Positions 8,709-19,920 of a DNA stretch of 60,384 nt are shown in pieces. The translations under genes and the position numbers were made by a program. This stretch comes from an uncultured Bacteroidales bacterium (GTDB lineage: Bacteria; Bacteroidota; Bacteroidia; Bacteroidales; G3-4614): positions 1 through 60,384 of the forward strand of contig CASFRS010000010.1 of NCBI GenBank assembly GCA_949297125.1, written 5' to 3'. The notes beneath the pieces were generated by a model. That model ran no database searches, was not told the origin of the DNA, and saw nothing but the letters and a program-made list of their open reading frames with translations. Numbering within the stretch: the stretch's first letter is position 1; every line of letters starts with the position of its first letter.

Positions 8709-10853
8709 ATGGACTTCGCATCATTTCTGCCAGACCTTCCGATAACCAACTCGGCATTGATATTCTTCGTCGTGCTGACAATTATCCTTATGTCGCCGGT
8801 AATACTGGACCGCCTGCACATCCCCCACATAATAGGGCTGATATTTGCCGGCATGGTAATCGGCCCGCACGGGATAAACCTCCTCGCCTACGATGCAAGT
8901 TTCGAGATATTCGGAAACGTAGGCCTGCTCTACCTGATGTTCCTCGTAGGGCTCGAAATGAGCGTCTCGGACTTCAAGAAATACAAGAGGGAAGGGACAA
9001 GTTTCGGCATATACACATTCCTCATCCCGTTCGTGCTGGGAACCGCCTCGTCGCTATACCTGCTCAAGCTCGGGTGGCAGGCGTCGCTGCTGCTCGGTAC
9101 GGTGTACGCATCGCACACGCTGATTGCGTTCCCCATAATAAGCCGTTACGGAGTAACCCGCACACGGCCGGTATCGGTAGCCATAGCAGGCACGGTAATA
9201 ACCGAAGTCATATCGCTTACCGGAATGGCCGTGATAATAGGCGTTACCGAAGGTGGGAACGGTCTTCTCTTCTGGGTCCGCTTCATAGCGGGGGTAACCG
9301 TATACGCCGCCGTGCTGCTTTACCTCTACCCCCGCCTTACCCGCTGGTTCTTCAAGAAATACAACGACCACGTCCTCCAGTTCATATTCATACTTGCGCT
9401 CGTCTTTGCCGCCGCATACATGGCCGAAGTTGTAGGCATGATAGGGATAATAGGCTCGTTCTTCGCCGGCATAATACTGACACGCTACATCCCGTCGGTA
9501 TCGCCGCTGATGAACCGCATAGAATTCGTGGGCAACGCACTGTTCATCCCCTACTTCCTGATAGGCGTGGGGATGATGATAAACCTCAGCGGGTTCACAT
9601 CGTGGCACAGCATATCGGTAGCGGCCATAATGATTGCGGTTGCAATAGCCACGAAATGGGCGGCGGCATGGATTACGCAAAAGAGTTTCAGGCTGCCCAG
9701 GACGGAGGGCGACATGCTGCTCGGCCTCAGCATCTCCAAAGCTGCCGCCACGCTGGCGGCAATGCTTATAGGCTACCGCATAGGCCTGTTCGACGACGCC
9801 ATACTCAACGGCACCATTCTGATGATACTCGTAACCTGTACGTTGAGTGCGTTCATAACCGAAAAGGCGGCAAAGAAGATAGCCATAGAGTCGCCCGCCG
9901 AACCCGCCAGGGCCCGTGCGGCACAAGGCCCTGTACGCATACTGGTCCCTATCGTGGCCAATGCCGAGCTGACCGACAACCTTATAAACCTGGCCATAAC
10001 GCTCAAGACGCCGGGTTCAAAAACGCCTCTCTACCTGCTGAACGTAATAAACGAAGCCCGGCAGGACTCGCCGTCGGCGCTTAAGCAGTCGAAAGAGATA
10101 CTTGTGCAGGGGAGCAAGATTGCGGCCGCATCCGACATCCCGGTAAAGACCATAACCCGTTACGACATGAACGTGGCCGGCGGCATAATACACACGATAA
10201 AGGAAAACGACATATCGGAAGTACTGATAGGCCTGCACCGCAAGGTAAACATTGCCGACACCTTTTTCGGGACGAAAGCCGAGACGCTGCTGCAAGGCTC
10301 GAAAAAAATGGTAACGATAGCCAAGATGAATATCCCGGCCAACACAATCACCCGAATAGTGGTAGCCATTCCCCCCAAGGCAGAGCACGAAACCGGCTTC
10401 ACCAAATGGATATACCGCATTTGCAACATGGCCACCCAGTTGGGTTGCAGGGTAATATTCTACGGACACCACGATACGCTGCTGCAGATAAAGGGACGCA
10501 TATACCGCGCAAAGCGCAACATACGCGCCGAGTACCACGACATGGAGAGTTGGGCCGATTTCCTGATGCTCACCGGCGTAGTGCTGGAGGACGACCTTTT
10601 CGTAATCGTCTCCGCACGGAAAAACTCGGTATCCTACAACAGCGACATAGACAAGCTCCCCTCCTTCCTCAGCCGGTACTTCCCGGGCAACAACATAGCA
10701 GTGCTGTACCCCGAACAGTTCGGCCAGGAGGGAGAGATAATGTTCTTCAGCGACCCGCTTGCCATAAACGTAAGGCAGAACCACGAGTATCTGCTGCGGT
10801 TGCGGAACACGGTAAACCATTTCATGCCGAAAAAAAGAAAAAAAGAGAATTGA
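8709..10853 (+). CDS. CPA2-family monovalent cation:proton antiporter with C-terminal Usp-like region
   Basis: This 714-residue inner-membrane protein has about twelve hydrophobic segments in its first 400 residues. They include the CPA2 Na+/H+ exchanger hallmarks: HIPHIIGLIFAGMVIGPHGINLL, GLLYLMFLVGLEM and GSFFAGIILTRYIPSVSPLMNRIEFVGNALFIPYFLIGVGM. The remaining 300 residues (from about 'VRILVPIVANAELTDNLINLAI') look like one or two universal-stress-protein-like domains, a common regulatory tail in Bacteroidetes antiporters. Its role is probably pH or sodium/potassium homeostasis; the ion cannot be told. The ATG at 8709 is 32 bp after the repeat-borne promoter. Only 2 bp separate it from the protease gene, so the two are cotranscribed. 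Confidence 0.88.
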   Translation: MDFASFLPDLPITNSALIFFVVLTIILMSPVILDRLHIPHIIGLIFAGMVIGPHGINLLAYDASFEIFGNVGLLYLMFLVGLEMSVSDFKKYKREGTSFGIYTFLIPFVLGTASSLYLLKLGWQASLLLGTVYASHTLIAFPIISRYGVTRTRPVSVAIAGTVITEVISLTGMAVIIGVTEGGNGLLFWVRFIAGVTVYAAVLLYLYPRLTRWFFKKYNDHVLQFIFILALVFAAAYMAEVVGMIGIIGSFFAGIILTRYIPSVSPLMNRIEFVGNALFIPYFLIGVGMMINLSGFTSWHSISVAAIMIAVAIATKWAAAWITQKSFRLPRTEGDMLLGLSISKAAATLAAMLIGYRIGLFDDAILNGTILMILVTCTLSAFITEKAAKKIAIESPAEPARARAAQGPVRILVPIVANAELTDNLINLAITLKTPGSKTPLYLLNVINEARQDSPSALKQSKEILVQGSKIAAASDIPVKTITRYDMNVAGGIIHTIKENDISEVLIGLHRKVNIADTFFGTKAETLLQGSKKMVTIAKMNIPANTITRIVVAIPPKAEHETGFTKWIYRICNMATQLGCRVIFYGHHDTLLQIKGRIYRAKRNIRAEYHDMESWADFLMLTGVVLEDDLFVIVSARKNSVSYNSDIDKLPSFLSRYFPGNNIAVLYPEQFGQEGEIMFFSDPLAINVRQNHEYLLRLRNTVNHFMPKKRKKEN

Positions 10854-10855
10854 CG

Positions 10856-13800
10856 ATGCCTGTTTCAAAGAAATATGCAAGAATGCTGCTGATAACGGCC
10901 ATAATGCTCGTTGTCGCACAAAGGGCGGACTGCCAGATAAGCGAAGGGGGGACACCCCCCAGTTTCCTCTATGCCGGGCGGGACACCCTGCAGGCCCGCA
11001 ATACGGAAGAGGTTGCGGCATACAGCATCGCCTCTCCGTTCACCGCAAGGCAGCTGATAGAAGAAGACGAGAACGCGCCCGAGGGGACCCCTTACAGGTT
11101 GGGGATACTCCTTGCGGCAGGACTCGAATTCCCGCAGGACGCAGTAAAGAGCACCCTCCCCGGGGGCGAAGAGATTTACCGGATGAGGATAAAGTCGGAC
11201 GGGGCGGTAGCCCTGTCGCTCTACTACGACAGGTTCGAGATACCCGAAGGGGGGAAACTCTACATCTACAACAATGACCGCACCCAGCTGCTCGGAGCAT
11301 ACACCCCGGTAACCAACCCCGACGGGAAAGCCTTCTCCTCGCAGTTCGTGGCAGGCAGCGACATAACGCTCGAATACGCCGTACCCGAAAGCGGCGCGCT
11401 CCCCGACATAAAAATCTCCGACATAGGGTACGGATACAACCACCTTGAAATCCGCAACAGCGGTACGGTAGACCTCAGTTGCATGGTAAACATAAACTGT
11501 CCCGAAGGGGACGGCTGGCAGGACGACAAAGAAGGGGTAATAAAAATGGCCACCCGCTCCGGCTCGTCAATATACACGTGCAGCGCCTCGCTGCTGAACA
11601 ACACGTCCGACACCCCCACTCCGTACATCTACACCGCATTCCACTGCCTTGGCAGCGGGACCCGGCAGTTCACCGAAGACGAGCTGCGGCAGGCCCAGTT
11701 CGTCTTCCAGTACGAAAACACGGGCTGCAACGGGGAAGAGACAAGGAAATCCACTACCCTTACCGGATGCAGCTACCTTACCGGCAGCGACCTGTCGGGC
11801 GGATACGACCAGGCGTTGCTGCTTCTCACGAGCAACATCCCGGCCGATCTCAACCCGTACATGTGCGGCTGGGACAAATCGGGCAACAGGCCTCAGTCGG
11901 GCGCAGGCATACACCACCCCAACGGAAGCACCAAGAAAATATCCACATATACGTCGCCCGCAACCGACGGGACATGGGAAACATCAACCGAAACGGGTGC
12001 GGCCGGAGGACATTGGGTCGTATATTATGCCAAAACCCAGTCGGGGCACTCGGTAACGGCCAAAGGGTCGTCGGGTTCGCCCCTGTTCGACCAGAACCAC
12101 AAGGTGGTAGGCTCGCTCACCGGCGGCAGTTCCACGTGCAGCTACCCTAACGGCTCGAACTACTACGGGAAGATAGAGAAGTTCTTTCCCCGGATTTCCC
12201 GATACCTCGACCCCTACAACACGGGAGACCTCAGCGTTGAAGGGCGTTACATGCGGGCCGTAAAACCCGCGCCGCAGAACCTTACGGCAACATACAGCCA
12301 GGCGATAAAGGGCGCCGAACTCGCGTGGGAGACAGACGCAGAAGACGAACACCCCGTGTCGTATATCGTATACCGCAACGGGTACGAAACAGGCCGTACG
12401 CAGGCCGGGAGATTCTCCGAAGCCGGCCTCTACCCGGGGCTGCACGAGTATACCGTGGCAGCCGTCTACGATGACGGCACAATTTCCCCCGATTCCCCGC
12501 CCGCAACCGTCAAGGTACACATAACGGCCCCGCCCGCAGGGGTAGAGGTAAAACGCACCGGCGAGCAGGCCACGGAAATAAGCTGGGGAGTTCCCGTTCC
12601 CGAGCAGCCGGTATTCTGGGGCAAAGGGAGCGCCGAAATGCTGTACCGCGGCACGTCGCTTCCCCTGTACACGGGACAGAGATGGTTTCCTTCCGACCTT
12701 GAAGAAATAGACCGGTACACGATAAACAAGATAGAATATTACAGCACAGCAGGCACGGAATACGAACTGTTCATAAAAAACGGGAAAAACGAGTATACCC
12801 TGAAGGCAGACCCGACGGCAACCGACACATACGTTACAAAGCGGATAACGCCGTTTACGGTAGATGCCGCACGAAGCCTGATGTGCGGTCTGAAGATAAC
12901 ATCGGGCAAAGACTTCCACTTTGCCACCGATTCGTATGAAGCACCCGACGGGCGCGAAATGCTCATATCGTCCGACGGACGCGACTGGGCTTCGCAAAGC
13001 GGCCTCACGCACAACCTCACCCTGAAGATGTTCATTACCCCGCCCACCGACACGCCCGAGAACGCCACTCCCCCAAGCGGCGAAGCAACGGCAAAGAAAG
13101 CCTCATCGCGGCCGGTACGGGCGGCCTCCCCGATATACCGGATAATGCGCAACGGCACGGAAATAGCCGTAACGGGAAGCGATGAAACCAGCTATACCGA
13201 TACCGGCCTCGAACAAGGGATTGAATACACATACACCGTAACTGCCGACTACGGTAATGAAGGGACGGCCGAGGCCGTTGCCGACCCGTTCCTGCTCAAA
13301 ACCGAAAGTTTCGATGCCGACATAAGGTCGCTTACCGTAAACGGCGCGGAAATAACGTCCGATAAAAACGGCACGTACGCCGTGCCCCTGCAATGCGGTA
13401 CGGCAAGTGCCGTAATAAACATAACCGCACATCCGCAGGCCTCGGTAACCGTAAACGGGCAACCGGGCTGTACATACACCCTTGAAACAGAAGCAGGCGG
13501 CAAATACGAAACGGAGATAACCGTAACATCCCAGAGCGGGGAAAACAGCAACACGTACAGGCTGCTGACGTACAAACTCCCCGACAACATAATATTCAAG
13601 CGGTGGGACGATGTACTGGTAGTAGTGAACAACCCTGACAACAACGGAGGCCTGCAGTTCACCGGGTACAAATGGTTCATAAACGGCAAAGAAACGGAAT
13701 ACACCGAGCAGCACATATATCTGCCCGAAGGCATCGACCCCGAAGCAGTCTACAAGGTTGAAGCGGTTACCACCGACGGCATAACGCTTACAAGTTGCGG

Positions 13801-14074
13801 ACAGAGTTTCCCGACGGAGGGCGAAGACGTACGCCTGTACCCTACGTTTGTAAGGCGCAACGGAGAGATGACGCTCTATGTAAAACCCGACGGCGCCACA
13901 TACGGCAAACCCGCCACGGTGTACATGACCGACATGAACGGACGCACCACAACCCGGCAGATAACAGGAGAATACAATACCATAAAAGCCCCGGACACAG
14001 AGGGGAGCTACATAATAACGGTAGTGGCGCCCGACGGCGATTTATCGGAATTCAAAATCAGAGTAAAAAACTAA
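10856..14074 (+). CDS. Secreted trypsin-like (lysyl endopeptidase-type) serine protease with T9SS-like tail
   Basis: This 1072-residue protein has a signal peptide (hydrophobic residues about 9-22). A peptidase S1 domain of the lysyl-endopeptidase type follows: catalytic His263 in YTAFHC, Asp318 in GGYDQALLLL and Ser406 in KGSSGSPLF. Several disulfide-type cysteines are present (CMVNINC, CSASLL, STCSY). From about residue 475 come fibronectin type III-like modules (APQNLTATYSQAIKGAELAW; APPAGVEVKRTGEQATEISW; a third at YRIMRNGTEIAV). A C-terminal region (VRLYPTFVRRNGEMTLYV ... VYMTDMNGRTT ... GSYIITVVAPDG) resembles a type IX secretion sorting domain. I infer an exported protease anchored or released at the cell surface; substrate specificity is unknown. 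The ATG at 10856 follows the antiporter stop by 2 bp. Confidence 0.85.
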   Translation: MPVSKKYARMLLITAIMLVVAQRADCQISEGGTPPSFLYAGRDTLQARNTEEVAAYSIASPFTARQLIEEDENAPEGTPYRLGILLAAGLEFPQDAVKSTLPGGEEIYRMRIKSDGAVALSLYYDRFEIPEGGKLYIYNNDRTQLLGAYTPVTNPDGKAFSSQFVAGSDITLEYAVPESGALPDIKISDIGYGYNHLEIRNSGTVDLSCMVNINCPEGDGWQDDKEGVIKMATRSGSSIYTCSASLLNNTSDTPTPYIYTAFHCLGSGTRQFTEDELRQAQFVFQYENTGCNGEETRKSTTLTGCSYLTGSDLSGGYDQALLLLTSNIPADLNPYMCGWDKSGNRPQSGAGIHHPNGSTKKISTYTSPATDGTWETSTETGAAGGHWVVYYAKTQSGHSVTAKGSSGSPLFDQNHKVVGSLTGGSSTCSYPNGSNYYGKIEKFFPRISRYLDPYNTGDLSVEGRYMRAVKPAPQNLTATYSQAIKGAELAWETDAEDEHPVSYIVYRNGYETGRTQAGRFSEAGLYPGLHEYTVAAVYDDGTISPDSPPATVKVHITAPPAGVEVKRTGEQATEISWGVPVPEQPVFWGKGSAEMLYRGTSLPLYTGQRWFPSDLEEIDRYTINKIEYYSTAGTEYELFIKNGKNEYTLKADPTATDTYVTKRITPFTVDAARSLMCGLKITSGKDFHFATDSYEAPDGREMLISSDGRDWASQSGLTHNLTLKMFITPPTDTPENATPPSGEATAKKASSRPVRAASPIYRIMRNGTEIAVTGSDETSYTDTGLEQGIEYTYTVTADYGNEGTAEAVADPFLLKTESFDADIRSLTVNGAEITSDKNGTYAVPLQCGTASAVINITAHPQASVTVNGQPGCTYTLETEAGGKYETEITVTSQSGENSNTYRLLTYKLPDNIIFKRWDDVLVVVNNPDNNGGLQFTGYKWFINGKETEYTEQHIYLPEGIDPEAVYKVEAVTTDGITLTSCGQSFPTEGEDVRLYPTFVRRNGEMTLYVKPDGATYGKPATVYMTDMNGRTTTRQITGEYNTIKAPDTEGSYIITVVAPDGDLSEFKIRVKN

Positions 14075-14078
14075 AGCC

Positions 14079-14960
14079 ATGAAAAGGAGATTAGCTACAG
14101 CAGCGGCAATCCTGCTCACAAGCATTGCAGCAACGGTATACGGCAGAGGTATGGACAACGAAATATCGTTCGAGATAACCGGAGGGCTTTCGTCTATCTG
14201 TTACAGTACCGTGTCGGGAGACTACAAGCCCATGGCCGGTACATCGGCAGGCATCAACTACCTGCACCGCTTCAACCGCAACTGGGGGTTGGGAACAGGG
14301 GTCGGGTTCCGTCTCTACCAGAGCCGTCTCAACTTCGGGACGTACAGCGACACCTACACGGCAACCACCACCGTACCGCCGGTGGCAACAGGGAGCGACA
14401 TAAACAGTTTCAGGTTCAGCTACACGTATACCGAACTTCAGGACAAACAGCAGGCGTTCTACCTGAGCATCCCCGTATTTGCCCAGTACGAGCATGAGTG
14501 CGGATTCTACGCACGTCTCGGGGCCCAGTTAAACATCCCCATGGGCGGAGGGAGCGAAGTCAGCTTCGAACTGCTGAAAACAAGCGGGTATTTCCCGTAC
14601 GAGAACCGCACATACACAAACCTCCCCTCGCACGGGTTCGGGTCGTACTACGACGACGGCACGGACGAATCCATGACATACCTCGTAAACGGCTCGCTCT
14701 ATGCCGAGATAGGCTGGAACTGGGACTGGGACGAGCGTTTCGTCCTCTATCTGGGGCTTAACGGCGAATACGGGGCAGGCAAGATATACAACCGCGAAAC
14801 CACGTCGCCGCAACTGATATACAACAACGGCGACCTCGCCTACACCCCGATATGGAACGCCGACATAACCGACGGCAACGGAGGCCGTAAAGCCATAACC
14901 GGCGACAAATACAACAACTACGCCTTCGGCATAGTGCTCCGCTACTCGTTCGGGTGGTAG
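14079..14960 (+). CDS. Outer-membrane beta-barrel protein (porin-like)
   Basis: This 293-residue protein has a signal peptide (MKRRLATAAAILLTSIAATVYG). It continues with alternating amphipathic strands rich in aromatic residues, such as GLGTGVGFRLYQS, AFYLSIPVFAQYEH and FYARLGAQLNIPMGG, and ends in an aromatic final strand (YAFGIVLRYSFGW). That pattern indicates an eight- to ten-stranded outer-membrane barrel of the OMP_b-brl type common in Bacteroidetes. It follows the protease by 4 bp and is the last gene of that operon. Whether it acts with the protease is not evident from sequence. Confidence 0.75.
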   Translation: MKRRLATAAAILLTSIAATVYGRGMDNEISFEITGGLSSICYSTVSGDYKPMAGTSAGINYLHRFNRNWGLGTGVGFRLYQSRLNFGTYSDTYTATTTVPPVATGSDINSFRFSYTYTELQDKQQAFYLSIPVFAQYEHECGFYARLGAQLNIPMGGGSEVSFELLKTSGYFPYENRTYTNLPSHGFGSYYDDGTDESMTYLVNGSLYAEIGWNWDWDERFVLYLGLNGEYGAGKIYNRETTSPQLIYNNGDLAYTPIWNADITDGNGGRKAITGDKYNNYAFGIVLRYSFGW

Positions 14961-15052
14961 CGCCCCCCTCATGGACGCCCCCGATTGCAACGGCACAAGA
15001 AAACCGGGGTACGACAATTGCCCGAATACCTTGCGGCTTTACGCCATGGGAC

Positions 15053-15096
15053 AAAAAAAGGGATCTGCCTTAAAAAAACGGCATATCCCTTTTTTG
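15053..15096 (+). terminator. Strong terminator after the protease operon
   Basis: An A-rich/GGGAT-TGCC arm (15053-15069) pairs with GGCA-ATCCC plus seven T (15080-15096). It is nearly symmetrical and could work in both directions. It insulates the operon on the left from the promoter segment at 15112-15301. Confidence 0.85.
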
Positions 15097-15111
15097 TTAC
15101 CCTGGCGTGTA

Positions 15112-15132
15112 TCTCTTTAGAAGAGATACACA
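15112..15132 (+). repeat. Left arm of a perfect 21-bp inverted repeat flanking a promoter
   Basis: The 21 bases are the exact reverse complement of 15281-15301. The arm is itself nearly palindromic around TCTCTT-TAG-AAGAGA. With its partner it bounds 148 bp that contain a consensus promoter. Confidence 0.9.
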
Positions 15133-15241
15133 CAAGATGTTAAATGCCTCTTCTGTAAATATTTGTGTACAGTCTGCCCATGGGGATGCCTGACAATTCC
15201 CGGGTTTTGTAAAGCCGAACCGTATTTTTGTTCCGATTAAG

Positions 15242-15272
15242 TTTGTTATTATGAAAACTTTACATACCTTTG
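15242..15272 (+). promoter_or_regulatory. Consensus promoter of the first LRR gene
   Basis: TTTG (15242-15245), exactly 19 bases, then TACCTTTG (15265-15272): a perfect primary-promoter match. Transcription should start near 15279, so the RNA would begin with the hairpin formed by the right inverted-repeat arm. Confidence 0.85.
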
Positions 15273-15280
15273 TGATTATA

Positions 15281-15301
15281 TGTGTATCTCTTCTAAAGAG
15301 A
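15281..15301 (+). repeat. Right arm of the 21-bp inverted repeat
   Basis: Exact reverse complement of 15112-15132. With flanking bases it forms an imperfect palindrome, TGTGTATCTCTT-CTA-AAGAGACGCACA (15281-15307 area; 10 of 12 arm positions pair), which could also act as a hairpin at the 5' end of the transcript. A related site (17 of 21 matches) lies at 60364-60384. Confidence 0.9.
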
Positions 15302-15370
15302 CGCACACCCTGCAACCGGCAGAGACAATGCGGGATTGCAACATTATATAATCATTTATATCGATTGCCT

Positions 15371-17497
15371 ATGAAAACGAGTTTTACAAAAATCTTATCG
15401 GCATCCTTGGCGCTCTGCTTCGCGATAGATGCTTCTGCCTACGATTTTGAAGACGGCGGAGTATACTACACCATTACTTCCGAAACCGATAAAACCGTTG
15501 AGGTAACTTCGGGAGACGACGGACGGGGAGACCTGGCCATTCCGGAAACGGTGAACATCAACGGGACGGACTACGCCGTTACGACAATTGGGAACAATGC
15601 CTTCTCCGGCCTCAGCCGGCGTTCGTCGATAACGCTCGGCAACAGCATTACGGCGATAGGGGACTCCGCCTTTATCAACAGCAGGATCAGTTCGATTGTT
15701 ATTCCCGACGGCGTTGAAACGATAGGAGACTGCGCGTTTATGAACTGCAGTTCGCTTTCGTCGGTAACGCTCGGCAGCAACCTTACCTCGCTCGGCGATT
15801 CATTATTTCTATATTGCAGAAGACTTGCTTCCATCGACATCCCGGACGGGGTTACGGAAATAGGAAGCCATATATTCTTCGGGTGTACCGCTCTCACATC
15901 GGTTACCCTCCCCGAAAATCTTACGGCAATAAACGAATATTCTTTTGATGGGTGCCAATACCTTGAATCGGTAAATATCCCCGCCGGGGTTACCTCGATA
16001 GGCGATTATGCATTTCGGGATTGCAGGTCCATCGCCTCTATAACAATTCCCGAGGGTGTTGAAACAATAGGCGACTTCGCCTTCTCCCGTACCTGGCTTA
16101 TGGAAATATACTGCCGGGCAACTACTCCGCCGGCATGCGGTACCAACAGCCTCGATATTTTGATTGCGAACACTTGCAAGCTTTACGTACCGACAGGGAC
16201 TGCCGAGGCCTACAGATCCGCTGCCGAATGGAACAGGCTGGGCGGCAACATTGAAGAGACCGATTTTGCTACGACCGGGGCTTACGACTTTGAAGCCGAC
16301 GGAATTTATTACAACATCACTTCCGAGACTACGGCAGAGGTAACGTTCGAGATATCGGAATTTACGCCTACCGGCAATTACACCGGCAGCATAACAATCC
16401 CTGCAACAGCAAGCGATGGGGAAACGGCCTACACCGTTACGGCAATAGGGTACAATGCCTTCTACAAATGTTCCGGCCTTACGGAAATAACCCTTCCGGA
16501 GACCATTGAAACAATAGGGGAAATGGCGTTCATCGGTTGCGGAAACCTCGAGTCGATAACCGTTCCCGACGGAGTTACGGAGATAGGGGCATCGGCATTT
16601 GAAAGTTGCGGCGCCCTTACCGCGGCAACCCTTCCCGAGTCCCTTGAGACGATAGGGATAAGTGTGTTCTCCGGTTGCGAAAACCTTGCTTCAGTAAACA
16701 TACCGGACGCCATTACCGAGATAAAAGCAAATACTTTCTCCTATTGCAGCAGCCTTGCCTCCATCGATATCCCCGACGGGGTTACGGCAATAGGGTCGTA
16801 TGCATTCAGCAGTTGCAGCAGCCTTGCCTCCGTCGATATTCCGGACGGGGTTACATCCATAGGAGAAGGGGCTTTCTCCGGTTGCAATAGCCTTGAATCG
16901 ATAATTATACCCGATGCTATTTCGGAGATAGGGGCGAGTACTTTTAGCCGATGTACGGCCCTTGCCGAAGTAACCCTCCCGGAGAACCTCGAATCGATAG
17001 GGGACGGGGCTTTCTCCAGTTGCAGCAGCCTTACCGGAATAACAATCCCGGGCAGTGTAGTTTCAATAGGCAGCAATGCATTTAATGCCTGTACGACCCT
17101 TGCCGAAATAACCTCTCTGGCAACAGAACCGCCAGTATGCGGCAGCGGCTGCTTTACGCTTGTAGACCAGGAAAACTGTACCCTCACTGTTCCCGAAGGG
17201 ACAGCCGACGACTACAGGGCGGCCGGGGAATGGAAATATTTCTACATCGTAGAATATGACCCGTCGGGAAGCGAAGAGATTTCCTCCGATGCCGGAACAG
17301 CCGCAAAGGTATACGCAGCAGCAGGGCGCATAGTTGTCGAGAACGCCGAAGCCGGAATGCCGGTAGCCGTTTACACTGTCGGCGGGGTACAGATATACGG
17401 CGGCATGTCCGACGGCTTCCGCATGGAGATCCCTGCCGCAACCGGCCGCCTCTACATTGTCAAGTACGGCGACAGCGTATTCAAGGCCGCCATGTAA
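15371..17497 (+). CDS. BspA-like leucine-rich repeat surface protein (LRR_5)
   Basis: This 708-residue exported protein has a signal peptide (to about residue 22, ending DASA). A beta-rich capping module follows (YDFEDGGVYYTITSETDKTVEVTS), then a long run of about 23-residue BspA-type LRRs of the form 'L.SV.IPDGVT.IG..AF..CSS'. A second capping module (GAYDFEADGIYYNITSETTAEVTF) sits near residue 300, so the protein is two cap-plus-LRR units. The end (AKVYAAAGRIVVENAEAGMPVAVYTVGGVQIYGG ... GRLYIVKYG) is closely similar to the end of the LRR protein at 58089-60296 and resembles a T9SS type A sorting domain. Related proteins act in adhesion. I chose the ATG at 15371 because an upstream in-frame ATG (15251) lies inside the promoter. 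Expression may be phase variable. Confidence 0.88.
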   Translation: MKTSFTKILSASLALCFAIDASAYDFEDGGVYYTITSETDKTVEVTSGDDGRGDLAIPETVNINGTDYAVTTIGNNAFSGLSRRSSITLGNSITAIGDSAFINSRISSIVIPDGVETIGDCAFMNCSSLSSVTLGSNLTSLGDSLFLYCRRLASIDIPDGVTEIGSHIFFGCTALTSVTLPENLTAINEYSFDGCQYLESVNIPAGVTSIGDYAFRDCRSIASITIPEGVETIGDFAFSRTWLMEIYCRATTPPACGTNSLDILIANTCKLYVPTGTAEAYRSAAEWNRLGGNIEETDFATTGAYDFEADGIYYNITSETTAEVTFEISEFTPTGNYTGSITIPATASDGETAYTVTAIGYNAFYKCSGLTEITLPETIETIGEMAFIGCGNLESITVPDGVTEIGASAFESCGALTAATLPESLETIGISVFSGCENLASVNIPDAITEIKANTFSYCSSLASIDIPDGVTAIGSYAFSSCSSLASVDIPDGVTSIGEGAFSGCNSLESIIIPDAISEIGASTFSRCTALAEVTLPENLESIGDGAFSSCSSLTGITIPGSVVSIGSNAFNACTTLAEITSLATEPPVCGSGCFTLVDQENCTLTVPEGTADDYRAAGEWKYFYIVEYDPSGSEEISSDAGTAAKVYAAAGRIVVENAEAGMPVAVYTVGGVQIYGGMSDGFRMEIPAATGRLYIVKYGDSVFKAAM

Positions 17498-17575
17498 CGT
17501 ACCGGCGCTTACGTGCCGCGTACGGCCGCAGCCGCTGCGCAAACCTTGCCGCACACGCCTACAACCTGTTTTCTT

Positions 17576-17609
17576 CCCGATGCAGCCGATTCCTGCATCG
17601 GGATTTTTT
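17576..17609 (+). terminator. Rho-independent terminator after the first LRR gene
   Basis: CCCGATGCAG (17576-17585) pairs perfectly with CTGCATCGGG (17593-17602) across a 7-base loop and is followed by A and six T. It lies about 80 bp after the LRR stop. The rest of 17498-17814 holds only the gyrB promoter region. Confidence 0.92.
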
Positions 17610-17656
17610 CATTGAAAAACACCGGCTGTCAAAAACAAGTGAAACACACTCCGCGC

Positions 17657-17687
17657 ATGGATAAACGGGATTTTTTTCGTATCTTTG
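17657..17687 (+). promoter_or_regulatory. Probable gyrB promoter
   Basis: A perfect -7 box TATCTTTG sits at 17680-17687. The -33 position (about 17657-17660) reads ATGG and is a poor match to TTTG, so another factor or supercoiling sensitivity may matter. Predicted leader before the gyrB ATG is about 120 nt. Confidence 0.55.
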
Positions 17688-17808
17688 TTGCGGTGCGCAT
17701 ACCCTTTGCAAAAAGATGCAAAAGGGATATTCCCGAACGCGCCCCCTGCAGGGCATACCCGCGCGGGAATGGAAAACCGGCACCGCAATAACGTAAAAAC
17801 AGAGCTGA

Positions 17809-19764
<1,956 letters not shown>

Positions 19765-19784
19765 TTCGGCACACAAAACCCAAA

Positions 19785-19837
19785 AGAGACTGTTACACCC
19801 TTGATTGCAGGGAGGAGTAACAGTCTCTCATTTTTTT
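19785..19837 (+). terminator. Rho-independent terminator after gyrB
   Basis: AGAGACTGTTAC (19785-19796) pairs perfectly with GTAACAGTCTCT (19817-19828) and is followed by a seven-T tract (19831-19837). Confidence 0.93.
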
Positions 19838-19920
19838 CGGGAAGGAAGATAAAAACATGCTACCGGCATTGCAACCGAGCGGAGCCGCACGACGTCAAAA
19901 AGGTAAACTACGACACTAAA

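Larger units (their letters stand above)
15112..15301. promoter_or_regulatory. Putative invertible promoter segment upstream of the first LRR gene
   Basis: A perfect 21-bp inverted repeat (15112-15132 and 15281-15301) brackets a consensus promoter that currently reads toward the BspA-like gene at 15371. Inversion would turn the promoter toward the terminator at 15053-15096. This is the layout of the phase-variable promoters that control surface polysaccharide and surface protein genes in Bacteroides (Mpi or Tsr-type recombinases). No recombinase gene is in the window, so inversion is an inference. Between 14961 and 15370 there is otherwise only the terminator and the leader. Confidence 0.6.

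Noticed and set aside
8020..8781. Open frame of 253 residues on the minus strand with a 25-residue repeat
   Set aside because: It exists because the 75-bp tandem unit is divisible by three. It overlaps the metK 3' end, the promoter and the antiporter start, and the peptide has no family features.
10406..10855. Longer N-terminus for the secreted protease
   Set aside because: It would overlap 450 bp of the antiporter gene in another frame; the ATG at 10856 gives a signal peptide right after the antiporter stop.
15112..15132. Inverted repeat arm read only as a terminator
   Set aside because: A much stronger terminator lies just upstream, the arm lacks a T tract, and an exact inverted partner lies beyond a promoter; the hairpin explanation is kept as an alternative, not the main call.
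15251..15370. Longer N-terminus of the first LRR protein from an ATG at 15251
   Set aside because: That ATG lies between the -33 and -7 boxes of the promoter and upstream of the predicted transcription start; the start at 15371 gives a proper signal peptide.
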